Made by a program: the position numbers and the translations under genes
In this document: positions 12,480 through 19,035 of the stretch, one piece after another
How positions within the stretch are numbered: the first letter of the stretch is position 1
Layout of the letters: the number at the start of each line of letters is the position of its first letter
Source: an uncultured Nocardiopsis sp.
GTDB taxonomy: Bacteria; Actinomycetota; Actinomycetes; Streptosporangiales; Streptosporangiaceae
Assembly: GCA_937957845.1 (NCBI GenBank)
Contig: CALGOD010000580.1
Location: forward strand, 1 to 19,035
Direction: 5' to 3'
DNA length: 19,035 nt
Notes under the pieces: model-generated
What the model was told of the DNA's origin: nothing
Seen by the model: the letters and a program-made list of their open reading frames with translations, nothing else
Database searches by the model: none

Positions 12480-12671
12480 CTGGGGCGTTTCCTTGAGGCA
12501 CACACACGAACACGGAGGGTAGCTAGATCGGATCGGCCGGTTGAGTCCCCGGCGGGGAGGTGCGGTGTCCATGCCACGACGCTATGAACTGGGTCACAAG
12601 GAATTGTTCCACGGTTTGGAACATTCCCACACAGCCGCGTTGCCGCAGATCACGCGCGGTATACGGGTTCG
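12480..12671. other. Region between the XRE gene and the methyltransferase operon
   Basis: It holds the inverted repeat at 12600-12627. A 33-codon minus-strand frame (12624 to 12523, starting MFQTVEQFLVTQF) has no good ribosome site and starts inside that repeat; I do not annotate it. The promoter of the methyltransferase operon is expected here. Confidence 0.4.
12600..12627. promoter_or_regulatory. Inverted repeat GTTCCA-N5-TGGAAC (candidate operator)
   Basis: A perfect core, GTTCCA (12606-12611), CGGTT, TGGAAC (12617-12622), is extended by GGAATT on one side and ATTCC on the other. It lies between the XRE regulator and the methyltransferase operon, a natural place for the regulator to bind. 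Confidence 0.5.
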
Positions 12672-13886
12672 TCAGAGGACGTGCATGCGGCTGGCCATGC
12701 GCCGGAGCGGCGCGGGCAGGGAGCGCTGGGCGTCGACCAGGTGCTGAGTGACCAGCCGGGCCTGGGGGTGGTACATGGTCAGCTGCGGCGCGATGGCCTC
12801 CGCGCGCTCCAGCCGTTGCAGAGCAACGCGCGGCTTGCCGATCTCGGCCAGGGCGCGGGCCATGTCGATGTGGTGGTGGGCGTGCCGTTCGGGGATGAGG
12901 GTGGCAGCCACGTCGCCGACGACGCGGGCGTCGCGGCGCAGGGCGGCGTCGTAGTCGCGGACCTCGACCGACACGGCCGCGCGGTGCACGGCGACGTTGC
13001 CGGTGGTGAACGTGGTGGCGTGGGTGTCGCGCGGGTGGCTGAGCCGCTCGGCGCGCTCGTCCATCTCCTCGGCCTGAGCGAGATAGCTCTCCGCTGCGGG
13101 CCCGTCTCCGGCGCGGGCGGCCAAAACCGCACTGCGCAAGTAGATGGCTCCGAGGATCTCGCTGGAGTCGGCGCGGTCGTGGTCGACCCGTTGTGCGGCA
13201 TGCGCGAGTGCGGCCAGGGCGGGGCGCCATTGGGCGCGGGCCATCATCACCAGCGTGCGGCGCTGGGTGACCATGACGGCCAGGTGCGGATCCTGCGCGG
13301 CGGTGGCGGAGGCTCGGGCGCGCTCGGCCGCGAGTTCGGCCAGGTCCTCGAACCCGAGCTTGCGGGTGAGTCGGATGGTGGCGACATGGGCGCGGTGCAG
13401 GGCGCGCCAGGCGCGCTCGCTTCCGGTCTCCAAGGCGTGCACCGTGCTCTCCTCGACCAGGGCCGGCAGCAGTGCGCCGAGTCGGGTGTGCCGGGTCTGC
13501 TGCAACAGGGTGTGGACCGTGCGCAGCTCCTCCTCCAGCACGTCCAGGGGGCGGGGCGCGGTGAGCTCGGGGGGCACGTCGACGTAGGCCAAGGCCTCGC
13601 GCAAAGCTCCGATGACTGTGGTGATGCCGTCGTCGGTGAGCGTGTCACGGTAGGGCTGGCCGTACAGGTCCGCGACCTGGATCCCAAGGGCGGCCGCGAC
13701 GCTGGAGACGAACGCGGGGGTGGCCATCTTGTGGCCACGCTCGACCTGGGCGAGATGGCTGCGGCTGTAGCCGTAGCCGCCGTGCAGTTGGGTGCGGTCC
13801 GCCAGCTCCTGCTGTGTCAGACCGCTTTTCTTCCGTAGGCGGGCGATCCGGCGGTTCACGCTCTCCGGATCCTGGTCCATGACCAT
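12672..13886 (-). CDS. XRE-family regulator with helical (TPR-like) C-terminus
   Basis: A 404-aa protein. Residues about 11-75 are a Cro/C1-type helix-turn-helix: RIARLRKKSGLTQQELADRT, then YSRSHLAQVERGHKMATPAF, ending AAALGIQVADLYGQP. The remaining 320 residues are repeated amphipathic helices (for example AAQRVDHDRADSSEILGAIY and LAARAGDGPAAESYLAQAEE), as in the TPR-like sensor regions of many actinobacterial XRE regulators. The ATG follows GGGAG. It is divergent from parA across a 135-bp region and lies upstream, in the same direction, of the methyltransferase operon. It probably controls one or both; a signal could be a peptide or small molecule bound by the C-terminal helices. Targets are inferred. 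Confidence 0.85.
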   Translation of the reverse strand: MVMDQDPESVNRRIARLRKKSGLTQQELADRTQLHGGYGYSRSHLAQVERGHKMATPAFVSSVAAALGIQVADLYGQPYRDTLTDDGITTVIGALREALAYVDVPPELTAPRPLDVLEEELRTVHTLLQQTRHTRLGALLPALVEESTVHALETGSERAWRALHRAHVATIRLTRKLGFEDLAELAAERARASATAAQDPHLAVMVTQRRTLVMMARAQWRPALAALAHAAQRVDHDRADSSEILGAIYLRSAVLAARAGDGPAAESYLAQAEEMDERAERLSHPRDTHATTFTTGNVAVHRAAVSVEVRDYDAALRRDARVVGDVAATLIPERHAHHHIDMARALAEIGKPRVALQRLERAEAIAPQLTMYHPQARLVTQHLVDAQRSLPAPLRRMASRMHVL

Positions 13887-13931
13887 GGCCGTGCTCCCAA
13901 CGTCGGGGGTCCGGGATAGGACACGCTCGGA

Positions 13932-13944
13932 TGCTGCATCAGCA
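13932..13944. promoter_or_regulatory. Perfect inverted repeat TGCTG-CAT-CAGCA
   Basis: A 13-bp palindrome in the divergent region between the XRE gene and parA. It may be an operator for the XRE protein or the RHH part of ParA, or a centromere-like ParB site. Only one copy was seen. Confidence 0.4.
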
Positions 13945-13986
13945 GGTTACCCATCCGTGGCCGGTGAGGTCCTTCGCTGACAAGCC

Positions 13987-14015
13987 TCGACCACACACTT
14001 CTCCGCCAATAAGCT
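13987..14015 (+). promoter_or_regulatory. Predicted promoter of parAB giving a leaderless mRNA
   Basis: -35 TCGACC (13987-13992), 17-nt spacer, -10 TAAGCT (14010-14015), then six bases to GTG at 14022. The spacing puts the transcript start on the first base of the start codon, and no ribosome site is present. Leaderless mRNAs are common in actinobacteria. Confidence 0.55.
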
Positions 14016-14021
14016 GGCGCG

Positions 14022-15182
14022 GTGACATCGCCTGATATGGAGAAAATCGCGTCCCGCCTGCCCGAGCAGCTACGGCTGGCGCTCAAAGCGCATGCGGCTG
14101 CGCAGTACCGGGACCTAAAGGACGTGGTCAGCGAAGCCATCACCCTATGGCATCGCACATCACCTCGCCCTCTGCTGGACACCTCCGGAGCGGCCTCCTT
14201 CGGCACCTGGCTGCCGCCAGGGATGTGGCGCCGGTTCGGAGATGAGTGCAAGCGGCGCAAGATCTCCCAAATCCAAGGGCTCGCCCAGGCCGTCGACCTG
14301 TGGCTCATCGACTACCGAGAGGACTCCACCATGCCGTTTCCACAACGCTTCATCGTCTGCATGCAGAAGGGCGGTGTCGGCAAAACCTCCACCTCCTCCG
14401 GCCTGGCTCAGGCTCTGGCTGAAGATCCCGCCTACGGTGGCTTCGGGCTGCGTGTCCTGCTGGTGGACTACGACCCCCAGGGTGACATGACCACCTGGCA
14501 CGGCTTCCCACGTGTCCCGATGGACCCGGAGGACAATCAGCACAGCTTCACCAAACACCTGCTCGGCAAGGCGAAGAACCGCGATATCCGCGAACTGCTG
14601 GAAACCTTCCCCGGCGAACGTTTCGGTGGGCGCTTGCAGATCGTGCGTTCCTGCATGGACATGTTCCTCCTGGAGTCCGCCTTGGGCCAGGTACGGATGA
14701 AGGAGGCATGCCTGGAGCGCGCTCTGGCTCCGCTGGAAGGCGACTACGACGTGATCATCGTCGACTGTGCGCCGTCTCTGGGACTGGCGACGGATGCCGC
14801 GGTCTACTACGGGCGTCGCCGGCAGGGCGAACCGGCAGGCCGCTCGGGCATCGTCATGCCAGTCCAAGCGGAGGATTCCTCCGCAGAGGCCTACATGACC
14901 TTCGACTGGCAGGCAGAGGAACTGTGCCAAACGATGGAGATCGACGTGCCCTATCTCGGGTTCGTCGTCAACCTCTACGACAGTAGGCGCGGTCTGGTCG
15001 CTACGAAGTCGCTCAAGAAATGGCAGGAGCTGGGTGATCCACGGGTCCTGGCGGTCATCGGTGATCGCAAGGAACAGAGGGAAGCAGTTCATCTGAAGGA
15101 GCCTCTGTTCGAACTGGCTCCGGAGAGTGAGCATGCCAAGGGCATGCGCAAGCTGGCCAAGAAGCTGAGGACGGCGGCATGA
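14022..15182 (+). CDS. parA: ParA-type partition ATPase with N-terminal RHH-like domains
   Basis: A 386-aa protein. The ATPase part has a deviant Walker A KGGVGKT (116-122), Walker A' LLVDYDPQGD (146-155) and Walker B VIIVDCAPS (244-252), all diagnostic of ParA/MinD ATPases. These bind DNA non-specifically in the ATP state and move plasmid copies apart with ParB. Ahead of it are about 105 residues with two stretches like ribbon-helix-helix units: SRLPEQLRLALKAHAAAQYR (11-30) continuing to EAITLWH, and LPPGMWRRFGDECKRRKISQ (64-83) continuing to AVDLWLID. Plasmid ParAs often have an N-terminal HTH for autoregulation; RHH-like units here would be an unusual version. An internal ATG at 14331 with GAGAGGACT upstream could also yield an ATPase-only form. 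The gene overlaps parB by ATGA. Confidence 0.9.
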   Translation: MTSPDMEKIASRLPEQLRLALKAHAAAQYRDLKDVVSEAITLWHRTSPRPLLDTSGAASFGTWLPPGMWRRFGDECKRRKISQIQGLAQAVDLWLIDYREDSTMPFPQRFIVCMQKGGVGKTSTSSGLAQALAEDPAYGGFGLRVLLVDYDPQGDMTTWHGFPRVPMDPEDNQHSFTKHLLGKAKNRDIRELLETFPGERFGGRLQIVRSCMDMFLLESALGQVRMKEACLERALAPLEGDYDVIIVDCAPSLGLATDAAVYYGRRRQGEPAGRSGIVMPVQAEDSSAEAYMTFDWQAEELCQTMEIDVPYLGFVVNLYDSRRGLVATKSLKKWQELGDPRVLAVIGDRKEQREAVHLKEPLFELAPESEHAKGMRKLAKKLRTAA

Positions 15183-16219
15183 GCAAGACCAGGCGCATCA
15201 AGGAGTCGGGCGGCGACGCTTTCGCCAACGCGCGGCAGATGGGTTCGCGCCACCGAGCCATAACAGCGCAGCACGGCGGGGCAGAGGACTACGTGCGTTC
15301 GCCTGTGCGCGTGCGCCCGGACCAGGCGTGCGCGAACCCGGAGAACCCTCGGGACGAGATCACCGAGACCGAACTGGCGGAGCTGGCTGAGAGCATGGAG
15401 GCGCTCGGTCAGATCCAACCGGCCACGGTCATGACCCGCGGGGCCTATCTGGCGGTCCTACCGCAACACGAGCAGGCTTTGGGGATGGCGGAGTACGTGG
15501 TCATCAGCGGGAGCCGTAGGCTCGCAGCCGCAAGGAAGGCGGGCCTGGACGCCTTCCTCATCCACGTCAATGACACTCCCTCGACACGGGAACAGATTCT
15601 GGAGTACGCGCTGGTGGAGAACATCCAGCGCCAAGACCTGTCGCCATTGGCAGAAGCGCACGCACTCCAGGGTCTGTGCGAGGTGTACGGCACTCAGGCG
15701 CTGGCTGGTCAGCGGCTGGGAAAGACGCAGGGATGGGTGTCCCAGCGGCTACGCCTGCTCAAGCTCATTCCACAGGTACAGGAAGACCTACAGGCCGGGG
15801 CGCTCACCCTGTGGCAGGCCCGGGAGTTGGCCCGGATGGAGCCGGAGGAACAGGAGCGGGCGCGGGAGGGCGATTATTACGCCTTAATATCTCGCTCCGA
15901 GCCTCACTCCGAGAGGAGGCCGGCACCGGAGCCGTCGCCAGAGGGTGGCCAGGACGCGCCGGAGCAAGATCTGGCCCCGATTCCTCCCGCGTCTATCCCT
16001 GCTCCCGGTAAGAAAAGTCAGCCAGAGCCTCAGGTGGATGATGAGTTTCCAGGCCGCGATGATCCTGCTCCGCCAGCTCCTCAGCATGAAGACGACCAGC
16101 CGGTCCAGTTGATGCTGAACCTGAAGTGGGAGCCGGAGGCTGCGGCCACAAAGGTGGTGCGCGCGTACGGTTCGGACCGGGCTCGGGAGATGGCGGAAGC
16201 GATCCTCGCGCAGGTGTAG
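15179..16219 (+). CDS. parB: ParB-family partition protein
   Basis: A 346-aa protein starting in an ATGA overlap with parA. Residues 50-120 hold the N-terminal ParB domain: NPR (56-58) and EYVVISGSRRLAAARKAG, where GSRR (111-114) replaces the usual GERR CTP-binding box. ENIQRQDLSP (147-156) is the second conserved box. The helix-turn-helix is GTQALAGQRLGKTQGWVSQR (171-190). Then comes a proline/acid-rich linker (about 240-310) and a C-terminal dimerisation-type helix. ParB binds parS sites, spreads as a CTP-gated clamp and stimulates ParA. The linker is longer than in chromosomal ParB. Confidence 0.9.
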   Translation: MSKTRRIKESGGDAFANARQMGSRHRAITAQHGGAEDYVRSPVRVRPDQACANPENPRDEITETELAELAESMEALGQIQPATVMTRGAYLAVLPQHEQALGMAEYVVISGSRRLAAARKAGLDAFLIHVNDTPSTREQILEYALVENIQRQDLSPLAEAHALQGLCEVYGTQALAGQRLGKTQGWVSQRLRLLKLIPQVQEDLQAGALTLWQARELARMEPEEQERAREGDYYALISRSEPHSERRPAPEPSPEGGQDAPEQDLAPIPPASIPAPGKKSQPEPQVDDEFPGRDDPAPPAPQHEDDQPVQLMLNLKWEPEAAATKVVRAYGSDRAREMAEAILAQV

Positions 16220-16228
16220 GTACAGACG

Positions 16229-16261
16229 ACGGTGGGCCCCGTCAGCGACGGGGCCCACCGT
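16229..16261. terminator. Bidirectional terminator after parB
   Basis: ACGGTGGGCCCCGTC (16229-16243), loop AGC, GACGGGGCCCACCGT (16247-16261): a perfect 15-bp stem between the convergent stops of parB (16219) and the gene at 16273. No U-tract. Confidence 0.8.
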
Positions 16262-16272
16262 GTGTCCGGGGT

Positions 16273-16533
16273 CTACTGTGCGCTGTGGCAGACACCGCAG
16301 ACGTAGGAGGCACGTAGGACGTCCCACGTAGTGGGCCGACCGCAGCAGATGGGGTTTTGCAGATAGACGGTGCTCATGCGGCACACAGCGCGGGCGGTGA
16401 TCGCGTAGTTGAGCTGGTACTGGACACCGTTAGAGGCGCTGCACTCGGGAGAGGGGCAGTAGTAGCCGCCGGTACCGATAGCCGTGGTGGGCTGCATGGT
16501 GGTGCCGAACTGGGTACAGCTGGGAGCGAACAT
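16273..16533 (-). CDS. Small cysteine-rich protein, probably zinc-binding
   Basis: 86 aa from ATG at 16533, with AGGAAGG and AGGT upstream. Seven cysteines beyond residue 5 include YYCPSPEC (C26, C31), CC at 63-64, and CGVC (C79-C82) near the C-terminus, a pattern suited to zinc ribbons. A GTG at 16638 in the same frame would overlap the next gene and has no ribosome site. No family recognised; distinct from the zinc-ribbon protein at 5177. Confidence 0.6.
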   Translation of the reverse strand: MFAPSCTQFGTTMQPTTAIGTGGYYCPSPECSASNGVQYQLNYAITARAVCRMSTVYLQNPICCGRPTTWDVLRASYVCGVCHSAQ

Positions 16534-16628
16534 AGGGTGGACCTGCCTTCCTGTTGGTTGGCGGCCTCGGGGTGACTTCTTGGCGGATGTGGCCCCGGGG
16601 CCTTTCTGTTCTGTGTCTTCGGGTGGAA

Positions 16629-16778
16629 CTAGACCCACACCTGTAGGCCGACCATCTCGCCCAGGGGTGCGAGCATCTCGGCTTCGGCAGCGGCGGGGGC
16701 CGGGATGGGCTCCTGGTCGGGTCGGGTGACCTGGACGGTCGTGTACGGGCGGTCGATGACGGCGGCGTTCTCGGACAT
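16629..16778 (-). CDS. 49-aa peptide, unknown
   Basis: ATG at 16778 with GGGAGA just upstream. The sequence starts MSENAAVIDRPYTTVQVTRP and ends MLAPLGEMVGLQVWV, with an Ala/Pro/Glu middle. It lies downstream, on the minus strand, of the iteron/promoter region 16828-16897, which also has a minus-strand TTGACA (16861-16856). A small regulatory peptide is possible; coding potential is moderate. Confidence 0.45.
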   Translation of the reverse strand: MSENAAVIDRPYTTVQVTRPDQEPIPAPAAAEAEMLAPLGEMVGLQVWV

Positions 16779-16827
16779 GGCTCTCCCGTTGGTACTGGTC
16801 ACGTGGTGTGTCCGGGGCGGTTTCCCA

Positions 16828-16856
16828 TTGACACCATGCAACACGATTGATAGCAT
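16828..16856 (+). promoter_or_regulatory. Near-consensus promoter of the RHH gene
   Basis: -35 TTGACA (perfect), 17-nt spacer, -10 TAGCAT (16851-16856). The -10 lies inside the first iteron of array B. Transcription would begin near 16863, about 90 nt before the GTG of the RHH gene. Confidence 0.75.
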
Positions 16857-16897
16857 GTCAACATTGCTAGCAAAGTTAAATTGCTAGAATTCGCAAC
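16847..16897. repeat. 17-bp iteron array B (three copies)
   Basis: TTGATAGCATGTCAACA (16847-16863), TTGCTAGCAAAGTTAAA (16864-16880) and TTGCTAGAATTCGCAAC (16881-16897), exactly 17 bp apart. It overlaps the -10 and start of the predicted promoter, the expected place for a repressor. It is the same unit as array A at 10403. Confidence 0.8.
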
Positions 16898-16952
16898 GAG
16901 CTAGATCCGTAGCACACTTGCTCTGCCACATCACCGATCAACGGAGGCACGA

Positions 16953-17159
16953 GTGAGCAGCCAGGACCGACACCAGGAGGAGCAGGGTGATATGCCCGCA
17001 GCCGCGACAGAAAGCCCTACCGACATCGTCCAGGTCAGCGCCCGGATTCCACGGGGCCTACGGCAGCGGCTGAAGATCGCCGCGGCTCTGGATGACTTGA
17101 GCACACAAGATGCGCTGAAAAAGGCGATTGAGGAGTTCGCGGAGAAGCGCAAGGTCTGA
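16953..17159 (+). CDS. RHH (CopG/ParG-like) DNA-binding protein
   Basis: 68 aa from GTG with GGAGG 6 nt upstream. A flexible polar N-terminus (about 24 residues) is followed by a strand VQVSARIP (26-33), helix GLRQRLKIAAALDD and helix STQDALKKAIEEFAEKRKV. This is the ribbon-helix-helix layout of small plasmid regulators, which bind DNA as dimers through the beta strand. Its promoter carries iteron array B, so autorepression is likely, and array A would place the operon from 10392 in the same regulon. It probably also influences the DUF2637-like gene 83 nt downstream. Confidence 0.8.
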   Translation: MSSQDRHQEEQGDMPAAATESPTDIVQVSARIPRGLRQRLKIAAALDDLSTQDALKKAIEEFAEKRKV

Positions 17160-17241
17160 GCACCTGTGAAAGAACCCGACCGGCGCCCCTTCCACCAAGA
17201 AAACGCGCCGATCGGGGCCACGAGTCCCCGAAAGGATCCGC

Positions 17242-18861
17242 ATGTCAATGGTACGCAGCACCCCGCCCGACCAGGCACCTGTGCCTGATACTCACGGGAC
17301 CCTCCGTGATGGTGACGGCACCGAACGCCGGTTCACCACCGTCTCCTGGAACCCGTTCCGTCACCAATCGTCTACCGCGAAGGCGTCTCAGAACGAGGAA
17401 GGATCCCCCGGTCGGGTCGATCGTGGCTACAACGTGGCCATCACCCTGGCCTTCATCGGCATCATCGCGGTCACCGCGATCACGATGTATGTCTCCTACG
17501 AGGCGCAGCTCCTCTACACGGACATGATCAAGGGCGAAGGGCAGGCGGGGGAGACCTCGCTCGCGGTCCAGTTGGCCGCCGCCACGTGGGACGTCGCTGC
17601 CGCGAGTTTCGCGATCCTCGCGCTCGCCACCGCGATGCGCGGTGACAACGCCCTCCGGGCACGCGTGGCGAACCTCGGCTGCGCCGTCGCCTCCGTGCTG
17701 ATGAACGGAGCACGCCTCGACGTGCCGGACGAGTCCGGTCTTCTTGTCTGGACTGGCCACATCCTCGTCTGGATGGGCCCCTCCCTCCTCTACGTCATCG
17801 GCACCGACATGATCGTCTGGGAGATCCAGCGCCGCGCGATGGAGCGGCGGAACAAGCCGCTTGAGCAGGCCAGCATCTGGTCCGTCATCGCCGTTCTCGT
17901 CCAGATCCTCATCGGCGTGCTGCTCTGGTTCGTTCGCCTCGTGTTCTCGCCGTGGAAGACGTTCACCTTGTTCCGACAGTGGTTCCTGGCTGAAGTCGCC
18001 TACGCCCCGGGGCGCACCCTGGAAAGCGACAAGGCTCGGGCCGCGCTAGCAGAGGCCACCCAGGCAAAGGAGGTCGCCGCAGAGATCGAAAGCCGGTCCG
18101 CTGTTGCGATCAGAGAGGCGGAGGCGGACTACACCCGTCGCGCCAACGAAGCGGAAGAGCGGGCTCAGCGCGAGATCTCGGAAATCCAGGCGCAGGAGAA
18201 GACGCGCGCCGATGAGGCGATCCGCAAGGAGCGGGAACGGGCCACGACCGGCATCAGCGCAGAGCGGGAGCGCGCCAACGCTGTCATCGCGGAACAGACC
18301 TCCCGTGTGGAGAGGCTGGAGGCCGCACAGGCTGTGGCTTTGCAGGAGCTTCAGGAGCAACACGCACTGGAGCTTCAGCGAATCCAGGAAGAGCAGGCCA
18401 AGCAGGTCCAGGAGCTGAAGGGCACCGCATCCGGTCAGCAGCAGCAGTTGGCTCGGGTCCGAGAGGAACTGGAGCAGGCTCAGGCCGCAGTCGCACAGGG
18501 AGCTGCGTACGCACGTGACCTGGAGTCCACGCGCCAACAGCTCACACAGGAGCAGCGTGGCCGTCTACGTGCTGAGCAGGACGCGACGACCCTGCGCTCT
18601 GAGGTGGAAGAGCTGTTCGCCCGTCTCAGTGGCAACGCCCAGGTTCAGGTGCTCTACTCCCGTCTCGGCCGTACACGCGACCCTCGCTACAACAACCCGG
18701 AGTTCTTCGCTGAGATCGCAGAAGAGTTCCAGGACCGGCACGGAGTGTCCCTGACCACGGCCAAGATCGTCCATTACATCCGCTCCTACGTGTCCGAATC
18801 CGGCCCTGTCGCGGCAGGTGTGACAGGTGGGTCCGATGACAGTATGGGAGGTGCCCTGTGA
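17242..18861 (+). CDS. DUF2637-like membrane protein with long coiled coil
   Basis: 539 aa from ATG with GAAAGGAT upstream. After about 60 soluble residues come roughly five hydrophobic segments: 64-86 (YNVAITLAFIGIIAVTAITM), 108-132, 145-157, 168-193 and 211-235. This resembles DUF2637 proteins encoded next to conjugation genes of actinobacterial plasmids (spread/transfer functions). Residues about 262-460 form a long charged coiled coil (RREISEIQAQEKTRADEAIR-like heptads), far beyond the membrane domain. The C-terminus (RDPRYNNPEFFAEIAEEFQD, then RHGVSLTTAKIVHYIRSYVS) looks globular. A cytoplasmic stalk that recruits the transfer machinery is a plausible role. The next gene overlaps it by GTGA. 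Confidence 0.75.
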   Translation: MSMVRSTPPDQAPVPDTHGTLRDGDGTERRFTTVSWNPFRHQSSTAKASQNEEGSPGRVDRGYNVAITLAFIGIIAVTAITMYVSYEAQLLYTDMIKGEGQAGETSLAVQLAAATWDVAAASFAILALATAMRGDNALRARVANLGCAVASVLMNGARLDVPDESGLLVWTGHILVWMGPSLLYVIGTDMIVWEIQRRAMERRNKPLEQASIWSVIAVLVQILIGVLLWFVRLVFSPWKTFTLFRQWFLAEVAYAPGRTLESDKARAALAEATQAKEVAAEIESRSAVAIREAEADYTRRANEAEERAQREISEIQAQEKTRADEAIRKERERATTGISAERERANAVIAEQTSRVERLEAAQAVALQELQEQHALELQRIQEEQAKQVQELKGTASGQQQQLARVREELEQAQAAVAQGAAYARDLESTRQQLTQEQRGRLRAEQDATTLRSEVEELFARLSGNAQVQVLYSRLGRTRDPRYNNPEFFAEIAEEFQDRHGVSLTTAKIVHYIRSYVSESGPVAAGVTGGSDDSMGGAL

Positions 18862-19035
18862 GCAGGGTTACTTCGCAGACCCCCGTAGCTTTCGGAGCGC
18901 AGCCGATGACCCCTATGGAGACGGGCGAAGTGCCCGAAATCCACGCCCCCATGCCCTGGGACCTGGTCCCGCTTCCGTACCTGGTCGGCGCTCTGGTGCT
19001 CCTCGTGGTCGGCGCGATGATCACCGGCGCGGTCC
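18858..19035 (+). CDS. Membrane protein, N-terminal part (runs off the right edge)
   Basis: The GTG overlaps the previous stop (GTGA). The visible 59 residues begin VSRVTSQTPVAFGAQPMTPM, then a polar stretch, then a hydrophobic segment (YLVGALVLLVVGAMITGAV) reaching the edge. No clear signal cleavage site. In actinobacterial plasmids the gene after a DUF2637 protein is often an FtsK/SpoIIIE-like translocase or another transfer protein; what is visible cannot decide this. Confidence 0.65.
   Translation, partial: MSRVTSQTPVAFGAQPMTPMETGEVPEIHAPMPWDLVPLPYLVGALVLLVVGAMITGAV

Noticed and set aside
12523..12624. 33-codon minus-strand frame (MFQTVEQFLVTQF...)
   Set aside because: Weak ribosome site, and the start lies inside the GTTCCA inverted repeat, better explained as an operator.
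12681..13838. Plus-strand open frame (385 codons)
   Set aside because: Antisense to the XRE regulator; Gly/Val-rich shadow.
14160..15134. Minus-strand open frame (324 codons)
   Set aside because: Antisense to parA, which has unambiguous Walker motifs.
1..19035. Possible complete circular plasmid (ends joining)
   Set aside because: The gene cut at the right edge (membrane protein, plus strand) and the one cut at the left edge (primase-like, minus strand) run in opposite directions and do not complete each other, so the window is part of a larger replicon.
1..19035. CRISPR arrays, rRNA, tRNA, insertion sequences
   Set aside because: No repeat-spacer pattern, no conserved rRNA or tRNA sequence, no transposase frame or terminal repeats. 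The short 16S-tail-like match at 615-624 is only a Shine-Dalgarno complement.

Overview
The window is GC-rich, with GTG/TTG starts and strong purine Shine-Dalgarno sites. It carries families typical of actinobacterial plasmids and integrative elements: ParA/ParB, a tyrosine recombinase, a DUF2637-like membrane protein, a PF04672-type methyltransferase and an XRE regulator with a helical C-terminus. I infer an actinomycete mobile replicon, possibly from Streptomyces/Nocardiopsis-like bacteria. The genus cannot be fixed from this window. There is no rRNA, tRNA, CRISPR array or IS element. The left and right ends cut through genes.

Layout. 1-526 (-) is the N-terminal part of an archaeo-eukaryotic primase (AEP)-like protein, probably the replication protein, with a structured leader to about 760. 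789-1016 (-) is a small AT-hook/RHH-like protein. 1318-1908 (-) is a DUF3800-like protein. 2015-3492 (-) is a two-gene unit: an HTH-Nudix fusion followed by a coupled membrane-anchored small protein. 3677-4612 (+) is a tyrosine recombinase, and a dif-like site lies in its upstream region. After about 450 nt of GC-rich non-coding DNA come three plus-strand transcription units: a 32-aa membrane peptide with a zinc-ribbon protein (5064-5476), an unknown 222-aa protein (5647-6315), and a DEDDh exonuclease coupled to a 61-aa protein (6500-7860).

Two minus-strand operons of mostly unknown genes follow. One (10392 to 7944) starts with an acidic coiled-coil protein and contains a tandem pair of paralogues. 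The other (12479 to 10730) has a 25-aa upstream ORF, a PF04672-like SAM methyltransferase and two unknowns. The XRE regulator (13886 to 12672) lies upstream of it. The partition operon parA-parB (14022-16219) reads the other way from a promoter that places the transcript start on the GTG codon. Then come two small minus-strand genes, an RHH regulator (16953-17159), a five-TM DUF2637-like protein with a long coiled coil, and the start of another membrane protein.

How it fits together. Replication (AEP protein), partition (ParAB), multimer resolution (recombinase plus dif-like site) and probably conjugation (DUF2637 region) form the backbone. The most informative non-coding signals are three arrays. 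(1) A 17-bp iteron, three copies each, occurs at two distant loci, 10403-10453 and 16847-16897; the second overlaps a near-consensus promoter ahead of the RHH gene, suggesting one regulator controls both. (2) Two TGTA-N10-TACA dyads lie 25 bp apart in the HTH-Nudix promoter. (3) A dif-like dyad with an extra half-site precedes the recombinase. All functional statements rest on motif reading by eye; no database search was done.
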